Of a stretch of DNA of 64,000 bases, positions 17,369-28,943 are shown piece by piece. The position numbers and the translations under genes are program-made. Location of the stretch: positions 33,146 through 97,145 of the forward strand of contig JAXCGZ010019121.1 in the NCBI GenBank assembly GCA_037179515.1. The letters run 5' to 3'. This stretch comes from Halocaridina rubra. Its lineage: Eukaryota; Arthropoda; Malacostraca; Decapoda; Atyidae. Numbering within the stretch: position 1 is the stretch's first letter; each line of letters starts with the position of its first letter. The notes beneath the pieces are model-generated. The model searched no databases. It was not told the DNA's origin and was given only the letters and a program-made list of their open reading frames with translations.

Positions 17369-17539
17369 ATAAGAGGGATAGCTGAGTCAAAGAAAATACT
17401 TTAACTTTTTGTAGGAAGTAAATACAGAGGAGGGGATTCCCAGTCCCCCCATTCTGCCCCATTTAGTCGACTTTTACGACACACAAGGAACATGGAGGAA
17501 GTATTCTTACCCCCTCCCTCAGGGTTTTTTTGCACATAT

Positions 17540-18055
17540 ACTGAGGAATATTCGAAAGGTAAGGTGTATTGCAATAATTTATTAGTAGACACTGGTGCAA
17601 CTGCACACATTACTTGTGAGAAAGAATAATTTGTGACCTTTGAGGAAAACTTTAATCCATAGAAACACATGATTGAATTGGCTTATGAAAGCAGAGCCAG
17701 TGATATAGTTCAAGGTAAGAGGGATGCCTGTGTAATGCTGCATGATAGTAATGGTAAATTGTGTAAAATGACAGTGAAAGATGCACTGTATGTGCCAACA
17801 TATGAAGAGGACATATTTTCTGTACAATCAGCAACACAAAAAGGTGCCACTGTGACTTTTACCCCTGAGTGTGCAAAGGTGGAAACCCCTGACAGCACAG
17901 CTTTTGATATTGAAAAGCAGGGAATATTATATTATCTATATAGTGTTAAGGGAAAGAGCACTGTTAGCCATACAGCATTTGAATGGCACAAAATCTTAGG
18001 ACATTGTAACATGAGGGATATATTCAAGCTGGAAAGTGTAGTTGATGGAATGTGA
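17540..18055 (+). pseudogene. Copia protease and pre-integrase segment
   Basis: The frame continues from gag across the nested insertions: LLVDTGATAHITCEKE contains the DTGA active site of a Copia aspartic protease. After a stop at ~17627, MIELAYESRASDIVQGKRDA and VKDALYVPTYEEDIFSVQSA are the usual post-protease segment, and FEWHKILGHCNMRDIFKLES is the HxxxGH GAG-pre-integrase motif. It ends at TGA 18053. Confidence 0.85.
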
Positions 18056-18115
18056 ATCTCTAGCAAAGAAATTCAAGATTGTGAAACATGTAGCCTAGGA
18101 AAAATATCCCAGTAT

Positions 18116-18871
18116 ATGAGCAGAGAACCTGACGCGAGAGCCACAAATAACTTAGAATTAGTGAACTGTGACTTAGCAGGACCAATAAATGTAACTGGAA
18201 AAGGAGATTATAAGATTGCCATAACTTTTGTGGATTATTACTCTGGTAATGTCATGGTTTATCTGCTTAAATATAAGAGTGACACCATACATGCCATTGA
18301 AAATTTTTTGGCTGATACTTCCGTGTATGGGACAGTGAAAAGCTTTTGTACTGGCAATGGTACGGAATTTACGTCAAGTGATTTTAGATCCCTCATGGTA
18401 AGAAATAAAATCAAGCATGAATTTTCCTCCCTTTACTCTCCTCAACAAAACGGTACAGCAGAAACATCATGGAGAACCTTGTTTGAAATGTCGAAATGTT
18501 TGCTGATAGTAGCTGGAATACCAAAGTCATTATGGCCATATGTATTCAAGATGTCAGCCTACATAAGAAACAGGTGCTTCAACTACAGGACTGGCACGAC
18601 TCCTTATGAGACGTTGATTGGAAGAAAACCTAACTTCACTGACCTACACATGTTTGGTGCTACATGTTATGCCAACCAACAACATGAAAGCAAATTAGAT
18701 GCAAGAAGTGTAAAGAGAGTATTTTTAAGCTACGATGGAGAGAACCCTGCCTACCTAGTGTACTTGCTGAACAAAAATGCAGTAAAGAAGGAGAGATGTT
18801 TGAAATTCTTCAAGAATGAGCAAGTCGATAACAGCCAAAGTGCAAAATGTGAAGACGAAGGTTTACTATGA
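18116..18871 (+). pseudogene. Copia integrase core
   Basis: Integrase with NCDLAGPINVTGKGDYK (first Asp), FCTGNGTEFTSSDF, where the usual second Asp (DNG or DRG) appears as G-N-G preceded by Thr, and YSPQQNGTAETSWRTL (catalytic Glu). Then come PKSLWPYVFKMSAYIRNR, TPYETLIGRKPNFTDLHMFG and a chromatin-facing C-terminus. Open for 251 codons. Apparent loss of the second catalytic Asp would inactivate it. The preceding zinc ligands lie partly across the stop at 18053. Confidence 0.88.
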
Positions 18872-19138
18872 CCACGAGAGCCAGAGGAGGACGACCAGTC
18901 AGAAGTAAGAGAAAATGATGAAGAATCAAGCATGATCAAGGAAGACAGATCCGACCAAGGAAACACGACAGCCAGCTATGAAGCACCAACAAGATATCCG
19001 AAGAGGGATAAGAAGCCTCCCAGCTACCTAGGTGATTACGTGATGGATAATGATGACATAGAATTTGTAAACACGGTGAGATGGTCCTTCTAACACTGTT
19101 ACAGAGTAGTCGATGTCCCAACTATATATGCAGAGGCT

Positions 19139-19765
19139 ATGTCATCCCCAGAATCTCTCAAATGGAAGACGGAAATGGAAGAAGAGATGGACGCTCTAGA
19201 AGAACACGACAGTTTCAAACTGCATCCATTACCTGTAGAGAGGTCAGTTATAGGTGGAAAATGGGTTTACTCCAGGAAGACAGATCTTGACAATCCCATG
19301 AAACACAAAGCAAGGTATGTAGTAGCTAAAGAGTTTTCCCAAGTAAAAGAGATAGATTTTCATGAGAAATTTTCACCCACTGTAAACTTCACATCTGTAC
19401 AGACTGCTGTACAGAAAGATCTGTTTGTGCATCAGATGGATGTAAAGATGGCATATCTCAACACAGATATTGACTGCAAAATTTTCTTGAAACAATTCGA
19501 AGGTCTGGTAAAAATAAACAGTAAAGGTGAATTGCTAGTGTGTAAACTTAAGAAATCATTATATTCTTTAAAGCAAAGTGAGAGAAATTGGTTCATGATG
19601 TTGCATGAATATCTTATCTTTGATCAATTTTTGCAATCTCTTTCAGATCCATGCTTATACCAAATTTGATGGTGATTCTGTTGTAATTATTTTGTTTTGG
19701 GTAGATGACATTATAATTGCTGCAAGCAATGGTCAGGAGTTGAACAACATGCAAGACAGTAGAAA
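19139..19765 (+). pseudogene. Copia reverse transcriptase, truncated by R-LINE-2
   Basis: RT of the Copia type: KWKTEMEEEMDALEEHDSF, GGKWVYSRKTDLDN, HQMDVKMAYLNTDIDCKIFL (catalytic Asp in DVK.A.LN), KLKKSLYSLKQSERNW and, after a frameshift at ~19668, FWVDDIIIAAS (VDD active site). Sequence stops within NGQELNNMQDS at ~19756, where R-LINE-2 starts. The region between here and RNase H (about 450 bp in typical Copia elements) is missing. Confidence 0.87.
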
Positions 19766-19767
19766 AG

Positions 19768-20760
19768 ATGGTACTTAACAGAGTCCGCTGGAAATGCCCA
19801 CCCTTCCCAGAAAACATGTGTGCCTACCAGCCTGGCGTAGGCACCTCAGAATGCATAGCCTCCATACTATCATATATCAACAACTGCTGTGGATACATCA
19901 TTTTCCTAGACCTAGAGAAGGCCTTTGAACTAGCCTATGTGCCAGCGATACTCTCAGCTCTCGTCGCAAAGCAGATTATAGGAAACCTTCTCTCATGGAT
20001 CAAGCAGAGTCTACAAAACCATAGTGCACGAGTCAAAGTAGAAGGGCACTACTCCACCTACAAAAACCACAAAAATGGGACCCCCCAAGGTGGAATCCTT
20101 AGCCCCTTTCTCTTTAATTGTCTCATGGAAAAACTCATGGACATCGCACTACCACATGGAACCAAACCCTTCAATTATGCGGATGACTTTGCTCTCGTCA
20201 CAATAGGCGATAGAAGCTCCAACAAGACCCAGCGCTGCCTCACCAAGATTCACCATGCCTCCATCTCCCTCAGAGTTAAAATCAATGCGTACAAAACCAA
20301 GGCCCTTCCCATCCACCAGTGGAGACCAGACACTAATCTGGTCATAGGTAACGAGCCTGTGAACTGGGTTACCAAACACCATATACCTGTGTGTAATCAT
20401 CGACGTCAAACTAACCTTTGGACCAGAAATTCAACACTTGCGCGACAAATGCAGCCAGCGACAAGCGGTCCTTCGTCGGATGTCGGACCTCTACGACTGT
20501 GCATCCTTTAATGTCCTCAAAACCTTCTATGTACAAGCCATACGCAACCTCACAGACTATGCTTGTCCCACACTCTGGCTACTAAAAGACCAACAGTGGG
20601 ACAAGATAGAAGTTATTGCAAATAGCGTCATGCGTAGTATGCTAGGAGCCCCCGTGTGGACCAAGAGAGAAAACGTCCAGATGGAATTGGGACTCATGCC
20701 ACTCAAACTCAGAACTCAGCACAGACTGACCCTCTTTATTGCCAAAACCACAACTGCCTA
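19768..20760 (+). pseudogene. R-LINE-2 reverse transcriptase segment
   Basis: RT motifs are YQPGVGTSECIASILSYIN, FLDLEKAFELA (catalytic Asp), GTPQGGILSPFLFNCLMEKL and FNYADDFALV (YADD). The first frame runs to 20511; a frameshift near 20400 leads to a second open segment (20438-20761) with YDCASFNVLKTFYVQAIRN and PTLWLLKDQQWDKIEVIANS, the thumb and post-RT region. The N-terminal endonuclease is missing by truncation. Confidence 0.85.
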
Positions 20761-20960
20761 ACATACCTGCCTCGCTGGCACAAATCTCCACCTAGCCCTC
20801 AATCGCAGCCAAGGTCTGTGCTGGCCTGCAGGCACTGCTATTCAGAGAGGACAACCTGGGCGAGATACAGGACACACCGCTTCCTGAATACCGATGTCCA
20901 CCCCCATGGAATGACCAACCACTTGACATAAAGATCGAGCTCCCTGACAACCCCAAAAGC

Positions 20961-21545
20961 TTGGTAAACCCGCTTGTCCTTAAAAACATATACAAGGACA
21001 AAATTCAGAGCTGGAGCAGGCCAAACTCTCAAGTCTTCTACACTGACGGCTCAGTAAATCAAGAAAATATAGCCTCAGCCACCGCCTTCACCACCGGAAA
21101 CCACGTCCAATCCTGGAGACTGTCAAACTCCTGCTCATCGCTTCAGACTGAGCTTGTTGCCATAGCCAATGCCCTCGACTTCTTCACCCAGCAAGGAGCT
21201 GACCATGCCCTAATTCTCTTTGACTCTAAAGGCACCTTACAGGCCATCAAGATGCCACTCCTCAGAGACTATGTACACATCATCACCACCATTCTCAGCC
21301 ACTACCACAGGACAATCAGCCTTGGAAAAGCCATCACTCTTGCCTGGATTCCCAGTCACGTCGGCATCAAGGGAAATGAGGAAGCCGATCAAGCCACCAA
21401 ACAAGCCACTCTTAGAGCAGAAATCCAAATATCTCTGCCTCCTAGGATTCAACTGATAAAAACCAAAACTACCAAGTCACTCCTTAACGTCATAATAACT
21501 AAACACAATTTGTGCACTGACATTGGCTCCTCCTCCACTTGGTGA
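20961..21545 (+). pseudogene. R-LINE-2 RNase H domain
   Basis: RNase H that degrades the RNA template. Catalytic positions visible are FYTDGSVNQ (Asp), LQTELVAIANAL (Glu), LILFDSKGTLQ (Asp) and PSHVGIKGNEEADQATKQA (His/Asp loop). The frame ends at TGA 21543, after which the Cys-rich tail (CTFCQVASPHPLLHYILE) is present in other frames. Copy R-LINE-1 has the same domain at 46516. Confidence 0.88.
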
Positions 21546-22013
21546 TGCAAAGCCACCACCGATCTTCAGGAAATCACCCTGCCTAAGAACCTTTGACGAA
21601 GAACAGCGGTCAGTGTGTACCGTCTGAGACTCGGGTAAAAGTGCACCTGGCAAATAGTGGATGATATCAGGGAATGCACCTTCTGCCAGGTAGCCTCACC
21701 ACATCCACTGCTACACTACATCCTCGAAAGCGATTGCTTTTCAGAAATTTGACGGAAAACTGGTGTCCCTGCAACATCCAGCAAAGATCCAAAGACTCTT
21801 CATGTTGCTAGCTCCATAATCAGACTAGTAAAAAACAACTACATGAAGAGTCTACTGAATATCATCAGTCAATACCCCCCACCAAGATAACTATGTAATA
21901 ACTCTCTTTCACCACCAAAACAGGAATTCATTAAAAAGAATAACTGTTTGATGTGAACTAATATTCCTCAGCTGAACACTTATGTTTACTATCTTTACAG
22001 TTTTTTGCAACCT

Positions 22014-22226
22014 CACCTGCGGGCCAAAATAGCAGAGTCCGGTCGCCGTCAAGAGCAAATATCACCAACAATAAGCGAATTTTACCCCACATCCGCGCCA
22101 GAATAGGAAAGTTCAGTCACCCTCAAGAGCGAATACCACCTTCAATAAACAAATTTTACCCCTCCTGCAGGCCAAAAAAGGGAAGGTCCACTCACCCTCA
22201 AGGGAGAACATCAACGAAAAAAAAAA
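22014..22226 (+). repeat. Three 74-bp tandem repeats in the R-LINE-2 3' UTR
   Basis: Units at about 22014-22087, 22088-22161 and 22162-22226 share GCCA, AGTCCGGTC/AGTTCAGTCACCCTCAAG and an ATAA-CAAATTTTACCCC end. R-LINE-1 (about 47325-47378) has a single unit, so the copy number differs between members of the family. Confidence 0.75.
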
Positions 22227-22235
22227 TGAAAATTT

Positions 22236-22740
22236 AATTGAGTAATAAATTTAAAATGAAATATATGGGAAAGCTAATCCTGGTTTCTTGGTATAGAATT
22301 TGTTTTTCATGATAGCCGTAGTATTACTGGTTATGGAGTTTTCGTGATTAATGATGGTGGATTAGTTTCTTGGAAGAGCAAGAAACCTAGTGTTGTAGCA
22401 TTGTCTACATGTGAGGCCAAATATATGCAGTGCAAGAAGCCAATTTTCTTAGGAATTTGTATTATGACAGGACAGGCTTTGAAAAGGATTTTGTTACTTT
22501 ATATGCAGATAAGGAGGGTGCTATCGCTTTGGCCGGAAATCCTGTACATCACCATATATCAAAGCACATCGATGTAAGATAGCATTTTATAAGATCAGAG
22601 GTAGAAGCTGGAATTTTAAAACTTTTGTATGTTTCTTCAGAAGAAAATATTGTTGATTTATCCACCAAACCTCTTTCCAAGGGTAAAATGGAAAAATTTA
22701 AAGTCATCAGAGGGTGACTTAAGCTTAAGGGGGGGGGGGG
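22236..22740 (+). pseudogene. Copia RNase H end and polypurine tract
   Basis: Resumes the Copia pol after R-LINE-2: GGLVSWKSKKPSVVALSTCE followed by AKYMQ is the hallmark RNase H segment of Copia (SKKQ.VALST.EAEY). In other frames ADKEGAIALAGNP, HHISKHIDVR and STKPLSKGKMEKF are the conserved last motifs, so several frameshifts are present. It ends in AAGCTTAAGGGGGGGGGGGG (22720-22740), the polypurine tract. Confidence 0.85.
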
Positions 22741-22861
22741 TTGAGTTTGTGTATTACAAGATAACCTTAAGTTCATAATTTATGTTTAGTAAATACTTAT
22801 TTTTTTCATTACATAGATCTGCCATTTATTTTTTACAGGGTTATTACTCATATAAGTGATA
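22739..22861 (+). repeat. Copia 3' LTR, start only
   Basis: TTGAGTTTGTGTATTACAAG at 22741 repeats the 5' remnant at 15847. About 120 bp of LTR precede the TA microsatellite; the rest is missing. Confidence 0.7.
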
Positions 22862-23988
<1,127 letters not shown>

Positions 23989-23990
23989 GA

Positions 23991-26809
23991 TTGTTATACA
24001 CAAATGCTGATGGATTAGCTGGCAAGGCAGTAGAATTAAAAGATAGGATTCACAACAGTAAGGCAGATATAGTAGCAATTACAGAGACTAAGTTGAGTGA
24101 GGACATAAACAGTGTCACAGTTTTTCCTAAGGGTTTCAGAATACTAAGGGTTGAAAGATCTGAGAGGACTGGTGGAGGGATAGCACTGCTCATAAGTGAA
24201 AGGATTCAAGTTGAAGAAATAAACTTGGCTATAGAAAGTGAGTTCAAGGAATTTCTTGTTGCTCACATAAATACTGGGTCAGAGAGCATTATGATAACTG
24301 TTGTATACAACCCACCAAGGAACCAAAATAGGCTTGAAGTGTATGAGGAAAGTCATATAGGTACTATTGAAGTCATAAACTCAGTTGTTAACATGGCATG
24401 GGAAAAAAAATGTAGGATTTTTATTATGGGAGACTTTAATCATAAAGAGATAGATTGGATAAATCTTGACCCACACAGTGGTGAGGACTCATTCGGGGCA
24501 AGATTCCTAGCGTACAAGGGAATTTCCTACACCAACATGTAATGGAACCAACAAGGGCCAGGGGTGGGGATGAGCCATCACTACTTGATCTAGTGTTCAC
24601 AGATAATGTGTTGGATATTGAAAAAATTGAGTATGAACCACTAATTGGAAAGAGTGACCACTGTGTGTTGTTGATGGAGTATATCATTGAAGATATTCTT
24701 CCTGAGAGTAGAGGCACTGAGGACATGAGGAGGAACTATCGGAAAGGAGATTACATCAAAATGAATGAGCTTTTTTGCAGTTATTGACTGGAGAACCTTA
24801 TTTTACAACAAATCTGTACAAGAAATGTATGACATCTTTTGTGAGAAATATGGGAAGATAGTAGATTGCTGCATACCTGTCACCAAAGTAGGTGTAATTC
24901 ATGCCAGAGAGAAATGGTTCGATAATGGGTGTAAAAGAGCTAAGGAGTGGAGAGACAAATGCTGGAAAAGGTATAGGAGGAGAAAAAACATAAATGCCTG
25001 GCAAACCTACAAAAGAGCAAGAAATGACTACCTAAGTAAAAGGAGAGAGGCAGAGAGAGACTATGAGAGGGACATCACCAGGAAGGCTAAAGAAAATCCC
25101 AAGCTTTTCCACAGCTTTATCAGAGGAAAACTGAAGGTAAAAGAACAGGTTTTAAGGCTAAAGAGAGCAGATGGAAGCATCACTGAGACGGATGAAGAGA
25201 TCTGCAAAGAATTGAACAAGGAGTTTCAGTCAGTATTTACAGTAGAAAATACCCCACCCCCTCAGATTGCAGTGATAGAAGCTCAAGGGCCGGCATTAGA
25301 GAACATCAACCTTACAGCCACAGAGGTATGCAAAGCGCTGATGGATTTAGATGTTCATAAAGCTACAGGTCCTGATGACATATCCCCTCATGTGCTTAAA
25401 AAATGCGCAAACACAAAATCAGTGGCACTAAGTATCATATTTAAGGAGTCACTGGAGTCGGGGGAGATTCCAAGATGCTGGAAACAAGCAATGTGATACC
25501 TATCTTCAAAAAGGGAAGGAGGGATACGGCTCTGAACTATAGACCAGTTTCCTTGACCAGCATAGTTTGCAAAGTTATGGAGAAACTACTAAGGAAACAT
25601 ATCTCTCTTCACTTGGAATCCTTCAACTTTTTGTCAGTGAGGCAACATGGCTTCAGAGAAGGTAGATCAACAGTAACAAACTTATTAGAATTTTATGATG
25701 AGGTAAGCCAATTCTTACAGGAAAGAGAGGGCTGGGCAGATTGCATATTCCTAGACTTCCAGAAAGCGTTTGACACTGTTCCACATGGGAGACTTATTAG
25801 GAAGCTGCAATCAATGGCTAGAATAGGTGGAAATGTTTTGGAATGGATAAAAACTTACTTAGAAGGAAGGGAACAGAGGGTTAGAGTAAGACACTCAGTG
25901 TCTGAATGGAGAAGAGTTAGTAGTGGAGTTCCACAGGGTTCAGTTTTAGGGCCACTTTTGTTCCTTGTATATGTAAATGACCTACCAGAGTCTGTAAATT
26001 CATTCATGAATATGTTTGCAGATGATGCAAAGATTGTGAAGAAAGTAAAAAACGAGAACAATGGTAGAGAACTTCAGGAGGATCTAAATAATCTGCATGA
26101 GTGGTCAGAAAAGTGGCTAATGAAATTCAATACTTCAAAATGTAAGGTAATGAGAATGGGTACAAGTGCAAGAAGGCCCAAGCTTGACTACTCGGTGGCT
26201 GGAGTACAACTTCAAGAGACAGAAAATGAGAGAGATCTAGGAGTAAACACACTGGCAGATTTGTCTCCAGAAATACATATAAATGGCATAGTAAGGGCAG
26301 CATATGCATTCTTATCAAATGTAAGGGTAGCCTTCAGGCACATGGACAAGGAAATGTTCAGAAATATTTATGTAACCTATGTGAGGCCAAAACTCGAATA
26401 TGCAGCCCCCTTTTGGAATCCGCACTTGAAAAAGCACAAAGCTAAGCTTGAAAAAGTTCAAAGACATGCCACGAAACTGGTGCCAGAAATACGCAATCTC
26501 AGTTATGATGAGAGGCTGAGGGAATTAGACTTACCATCACTCGAAGCTAGAAGAGTGAGGGGGGATATGGTGACAGTCTTTGAAATCCTTCATGGTTATG
26601 ATAGAGTGGATAGGGATGGATATTTTGATATGGCTGGCTCTAGAACTAGAGGTCATAGTTTGACGCTTGGTAAGAAAACTTCTTTGCAGGATGTAAGGAA
26701 ATACTTTTTCAGTGTAAGAGTAGTTGATAATTGGAATTGGCTAAGCGAGGAGGTAGTTAATGCTATCTCAATCCATAGTTTTAAGGACAGGTATGATAAG
26801 TATCACTAA
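23991..26809 (+). pseudogene. CR1-D ORF2, three frameshifts
   Basis: Same endonuclease-RT protein as copy C. Disruptions relative to copy C: a 4-bp deletion at ~24511 (CCTAGCGTAC), an extra T in a T-run at ~24773, and a 1-bp deletion at ~25489 in AAGCAATGTG. Between them all motifs are intact (IMGDFNHKEIDW, KSDHCVLL, IFLDFQKAFDTVPHG, SSGVPQGSVLGP, FADDAKIV). Ends TAA 26807-26809. Only three lesions in 2.8 kb imply a young copy. Confidence 0.92.
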
Positions 26810-26900
26810 GTATAAAATGGAACCGATCAGGAGACGGGAAGATACGAGCTTTGGGCTCTTTCCCGTAAACACAATTAGGTAATCACAATTAGGTAATCAC

Positions 26901-28093
26901 AATCTTACAGGAAAGAGAGGGCTGGGCAGATTGCATATTCCTAGACTTCAAGAAAGCGTTTGACACTGTTCCACATGGGAGACTTATTAGGAAGCTGCAA
27001 GCAACGGCTAGAATAGGTGGAAATGTTTTGGAATGGATAAAAACTTACTTAGAAGGAAGGGAACAGAGGTTTAGAGTAAGACACTCAGTGTCTGAATGGA
27101 GAAGCGTTAGTAGTGGAGTTCCACAGGGTTCAGTTTTAGGGCCACTTTTGTTCCTTGTATATGTAAATGACCTACCAGAGTCTGTAAATTCATTCATGAA
27201 TATGTTTGCAAATGATGCAAAGATTGTGAAGAAAGTAAAAAACGAGAACAATGATAGAGAACTTCAGGAGGATCTATATACTCTGCATGAGTGGTCAGAA
27301 AAGTGGCTAATGAAATTCAATACTTCAAAATGTAAGGTAATGAGAATGGGTACAAGTGCAAGAAGACCCAAGCTTGACTATTCGGTTGCTGGAGTACAAC
27401 TTCAAGAGACAGAAAATGCGAGAGATCTAGGAGTAAACATACTGGCAGATTTGTCTCCAGAAATACACATAAATGGCATAGTAAGGGCAGCATATGCATT
27501 CTTATCAAATGTAAGGGTAGCCTTCAGGCACATGGACAAGGAAATGTTCAGAAATATTTATGTAACCTATGTGAGGCCAAACCTCGAATATGCAGCCCCC
27601 TTTTGGAATCCACACTTGGAAAAGCACATAGCTAAGCTTGAAAAAGTTCAAAGACATGCCACGAAACTGGTGCCAGGAATACGCAATCTCAGTTATGATG
27701 AGAGGCTGAGGGAATTAGACTTACCATCACTCGAAGCTAGATGATTGAGGGGGGGATATGGTGACAGTCTTTAAATTCCTTCATGGCTATGATAGAGTGG
27801 ATAGGGATAAATATTTTGATATGGCTGGCTCTAGAACTAGAGGTCATAGTTTGAAGCTTGGTAAGAAAACTTCTTTGCAGGATGTAAGGAAATACTTTTT
27901 CAGTGTAAGAGTAGTTGATAATTGGAATTGGCTAAGCGAGGAGGTAGTTACTGCTATCTCAATCCATAGTTTTAAGGACAGGTATGATAAGTATCACTAA
28001 GCATAAAATGGAACTGATCAGGAGACGGGAAGATACGAGCTTTGGGCTCTTTCTCGTAAACACAATTAGGTAATCATAATTAGGTAATCACAC
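26901..28093 (+). mobile_element. CR1-like LINE copy E, joined directly to the tail of copy D
   Basis: Starts in RT (AATCTTACAGGAAAGAGAGG) immediately after the last base of copy D's tail and ends with its own two-unit tail at 28060-28093. Same strand as D. Confidence 0.92.
26903..28000 (+). pseudogene. CR1-E reverse transcriptase C-terminal part
   Basis: From IFLDFKKAFDTVPHG through SSGVPQGSVLGPLLFLVYVN and FANDAKIV (the active-site FADD is FAND here, which would abolish catalysis) to the C-terminal domain. A TGA at 27742-27744 and a G-run length change just after it shift the frame; 27758-28000 continues to the normal TAA. The endonuclease is missing by truncation. Confidence 0.9.
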
Positions 28094-28108
28094 ACAAACA
28101 CACACATA

Positions 28109-28943
28109 GGGCAAGAGAGAAAAGAACTAGAAAAACGAATAAGGAAGCTGGCAGGGGAAAAGTGTGAACTAGAAACCAGAATTTCTAAACAAGAAGATAA
28201 CAACAAAGAGCTGAATGACAACCTGAATAAAATGAATCTTAGTTCACTGCTCTCTTCTGAGAGAGATGAGATTGCAGCTTGGAATGTCCAGATTAAGGAA
28301 AACTTCGAACAGTTTAGGAAAGAGCTTCAGGAGCTGAATACGAAACCTGATGACATGAAAACTTCCTTTGCGTATGCATTAAAGAGGAATGTGTCATTTT
28401 AAAAGGCTGTGAAGGTGGTGACAATGGAAAACATACAAACAGTTGACTATGAAGAGACAGTAATAAAAAAAATGAAAGATGAAGTGATGGAGAGGGCAAA
28501 TCCACTGATTAAACAGGTACTTGATAAAGAGAAGATAGTGGTAATCTCAGGCATAAGTGAATCCCAGGAGCCAACATGGCAGGGGAGACTTGAGGAAAAT
28601 AAAGCTAGGATTTTAGAGCTGATAAGAAAGATTGGAGTAGTATGTGGTCCTGAGGATATTGTAAACATTCACCAGCTAGGCAAATATTCGAGGGAGGGAA
28701 AGCAAAGACCAATAAAAGTAACCTTTGAGAGAGGGAACACATGTAGAGATATACTGATGAGGAAAAAAGTCAAAAAGACCTTCAAGAATTCAATAAAGTG
28801 TTCATTAGATGATACAGAATACAGGAAGAGATGGAAAGGATCAAAAACTTGTTGCAAGAGGCCAGGAGATTAAAAGAGGAAAGAAATGAAGAAGAGAAGA
28901 AAAATTTTGATTTCAGAGTTCTTCCAGACAAAGGAGAGATAAA
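28109..28943 (+). mobile_element. CR1-like LINE copy F, part 1 (ORF1 region)
   Basis: Follows copy E's tail after a short CA-rich spacer. It contains the coiled-coil end and RRM-like part of ORF1 ([39 protein letters not shown] in 28409-28873), with stops and a frameshift. It ends at AAGGAGAGATAAA (28931-28943), the target duplication of the I-like LINE, and continues at 30842. Confidence 0.88.

Larger units (their letters stand above)
16716..17525 (-). mobile_element. Short LINE-end-derived element with 14-bp target duplication, split by an RTE fragment
   Basis: TTTTTTGCACATAT at 16702-16715 and 17526-17539 flank it, and the Copia coding sequence is continuous outside. Without the nested RTE the element is ~190 bp. 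Read on the minus strand it begins with a GTGTGTCGTAAAAG-type head plus a GGGGGACTGGGAATCCCC-like segment, also found at the 5' end of the LINE at 56467. It ends with an AAGGGGGAA...TGGCTTTGGTATATGA tail like that LINE's 3' end. It therefore looks like a SINE-like deletion derivative carrying both LINE ends. Confidence 0.7.
19757..22230 (+). mobile_element. R-LINE-2: RNase H-bearing LINE, 5'-truncated
   Basis: Matches R-LINE-1 (36592 onward) and its 3' half (46516-47386) at nucleotide level. Starts in RT, passes through RNase H and a Cys/His tail and ends in a poly-A run (~22217-22226). No convincing target duplication, probably because Copia sequence was lost at the insertion. Belongs to the I/Jockey-type LINEs that carry RNase H; the exact clade is not resolved. 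Confidence 0.85.
15845..22861 (+). mobile_element. Ty1/Copia-type LTR retrotransposon, decayed and multiply interrupted
   Basis: Domain order gag, protease, integrase, RT, RNase H is diagnostic of Copia. The first 26 bp (TGTTGAGTTTGTGTATTACA...) repeat at 22739 after the polypurine tract, so both LTR starts are present. The 5' LTR is otherwise deleted into gag. It is interrupted by a short LINE-end element (16716-17525) and by R-LINE-2 (19757-22230). The 3' LTR runs into the TA microsatellite at 22862. Confidence 0.88.
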
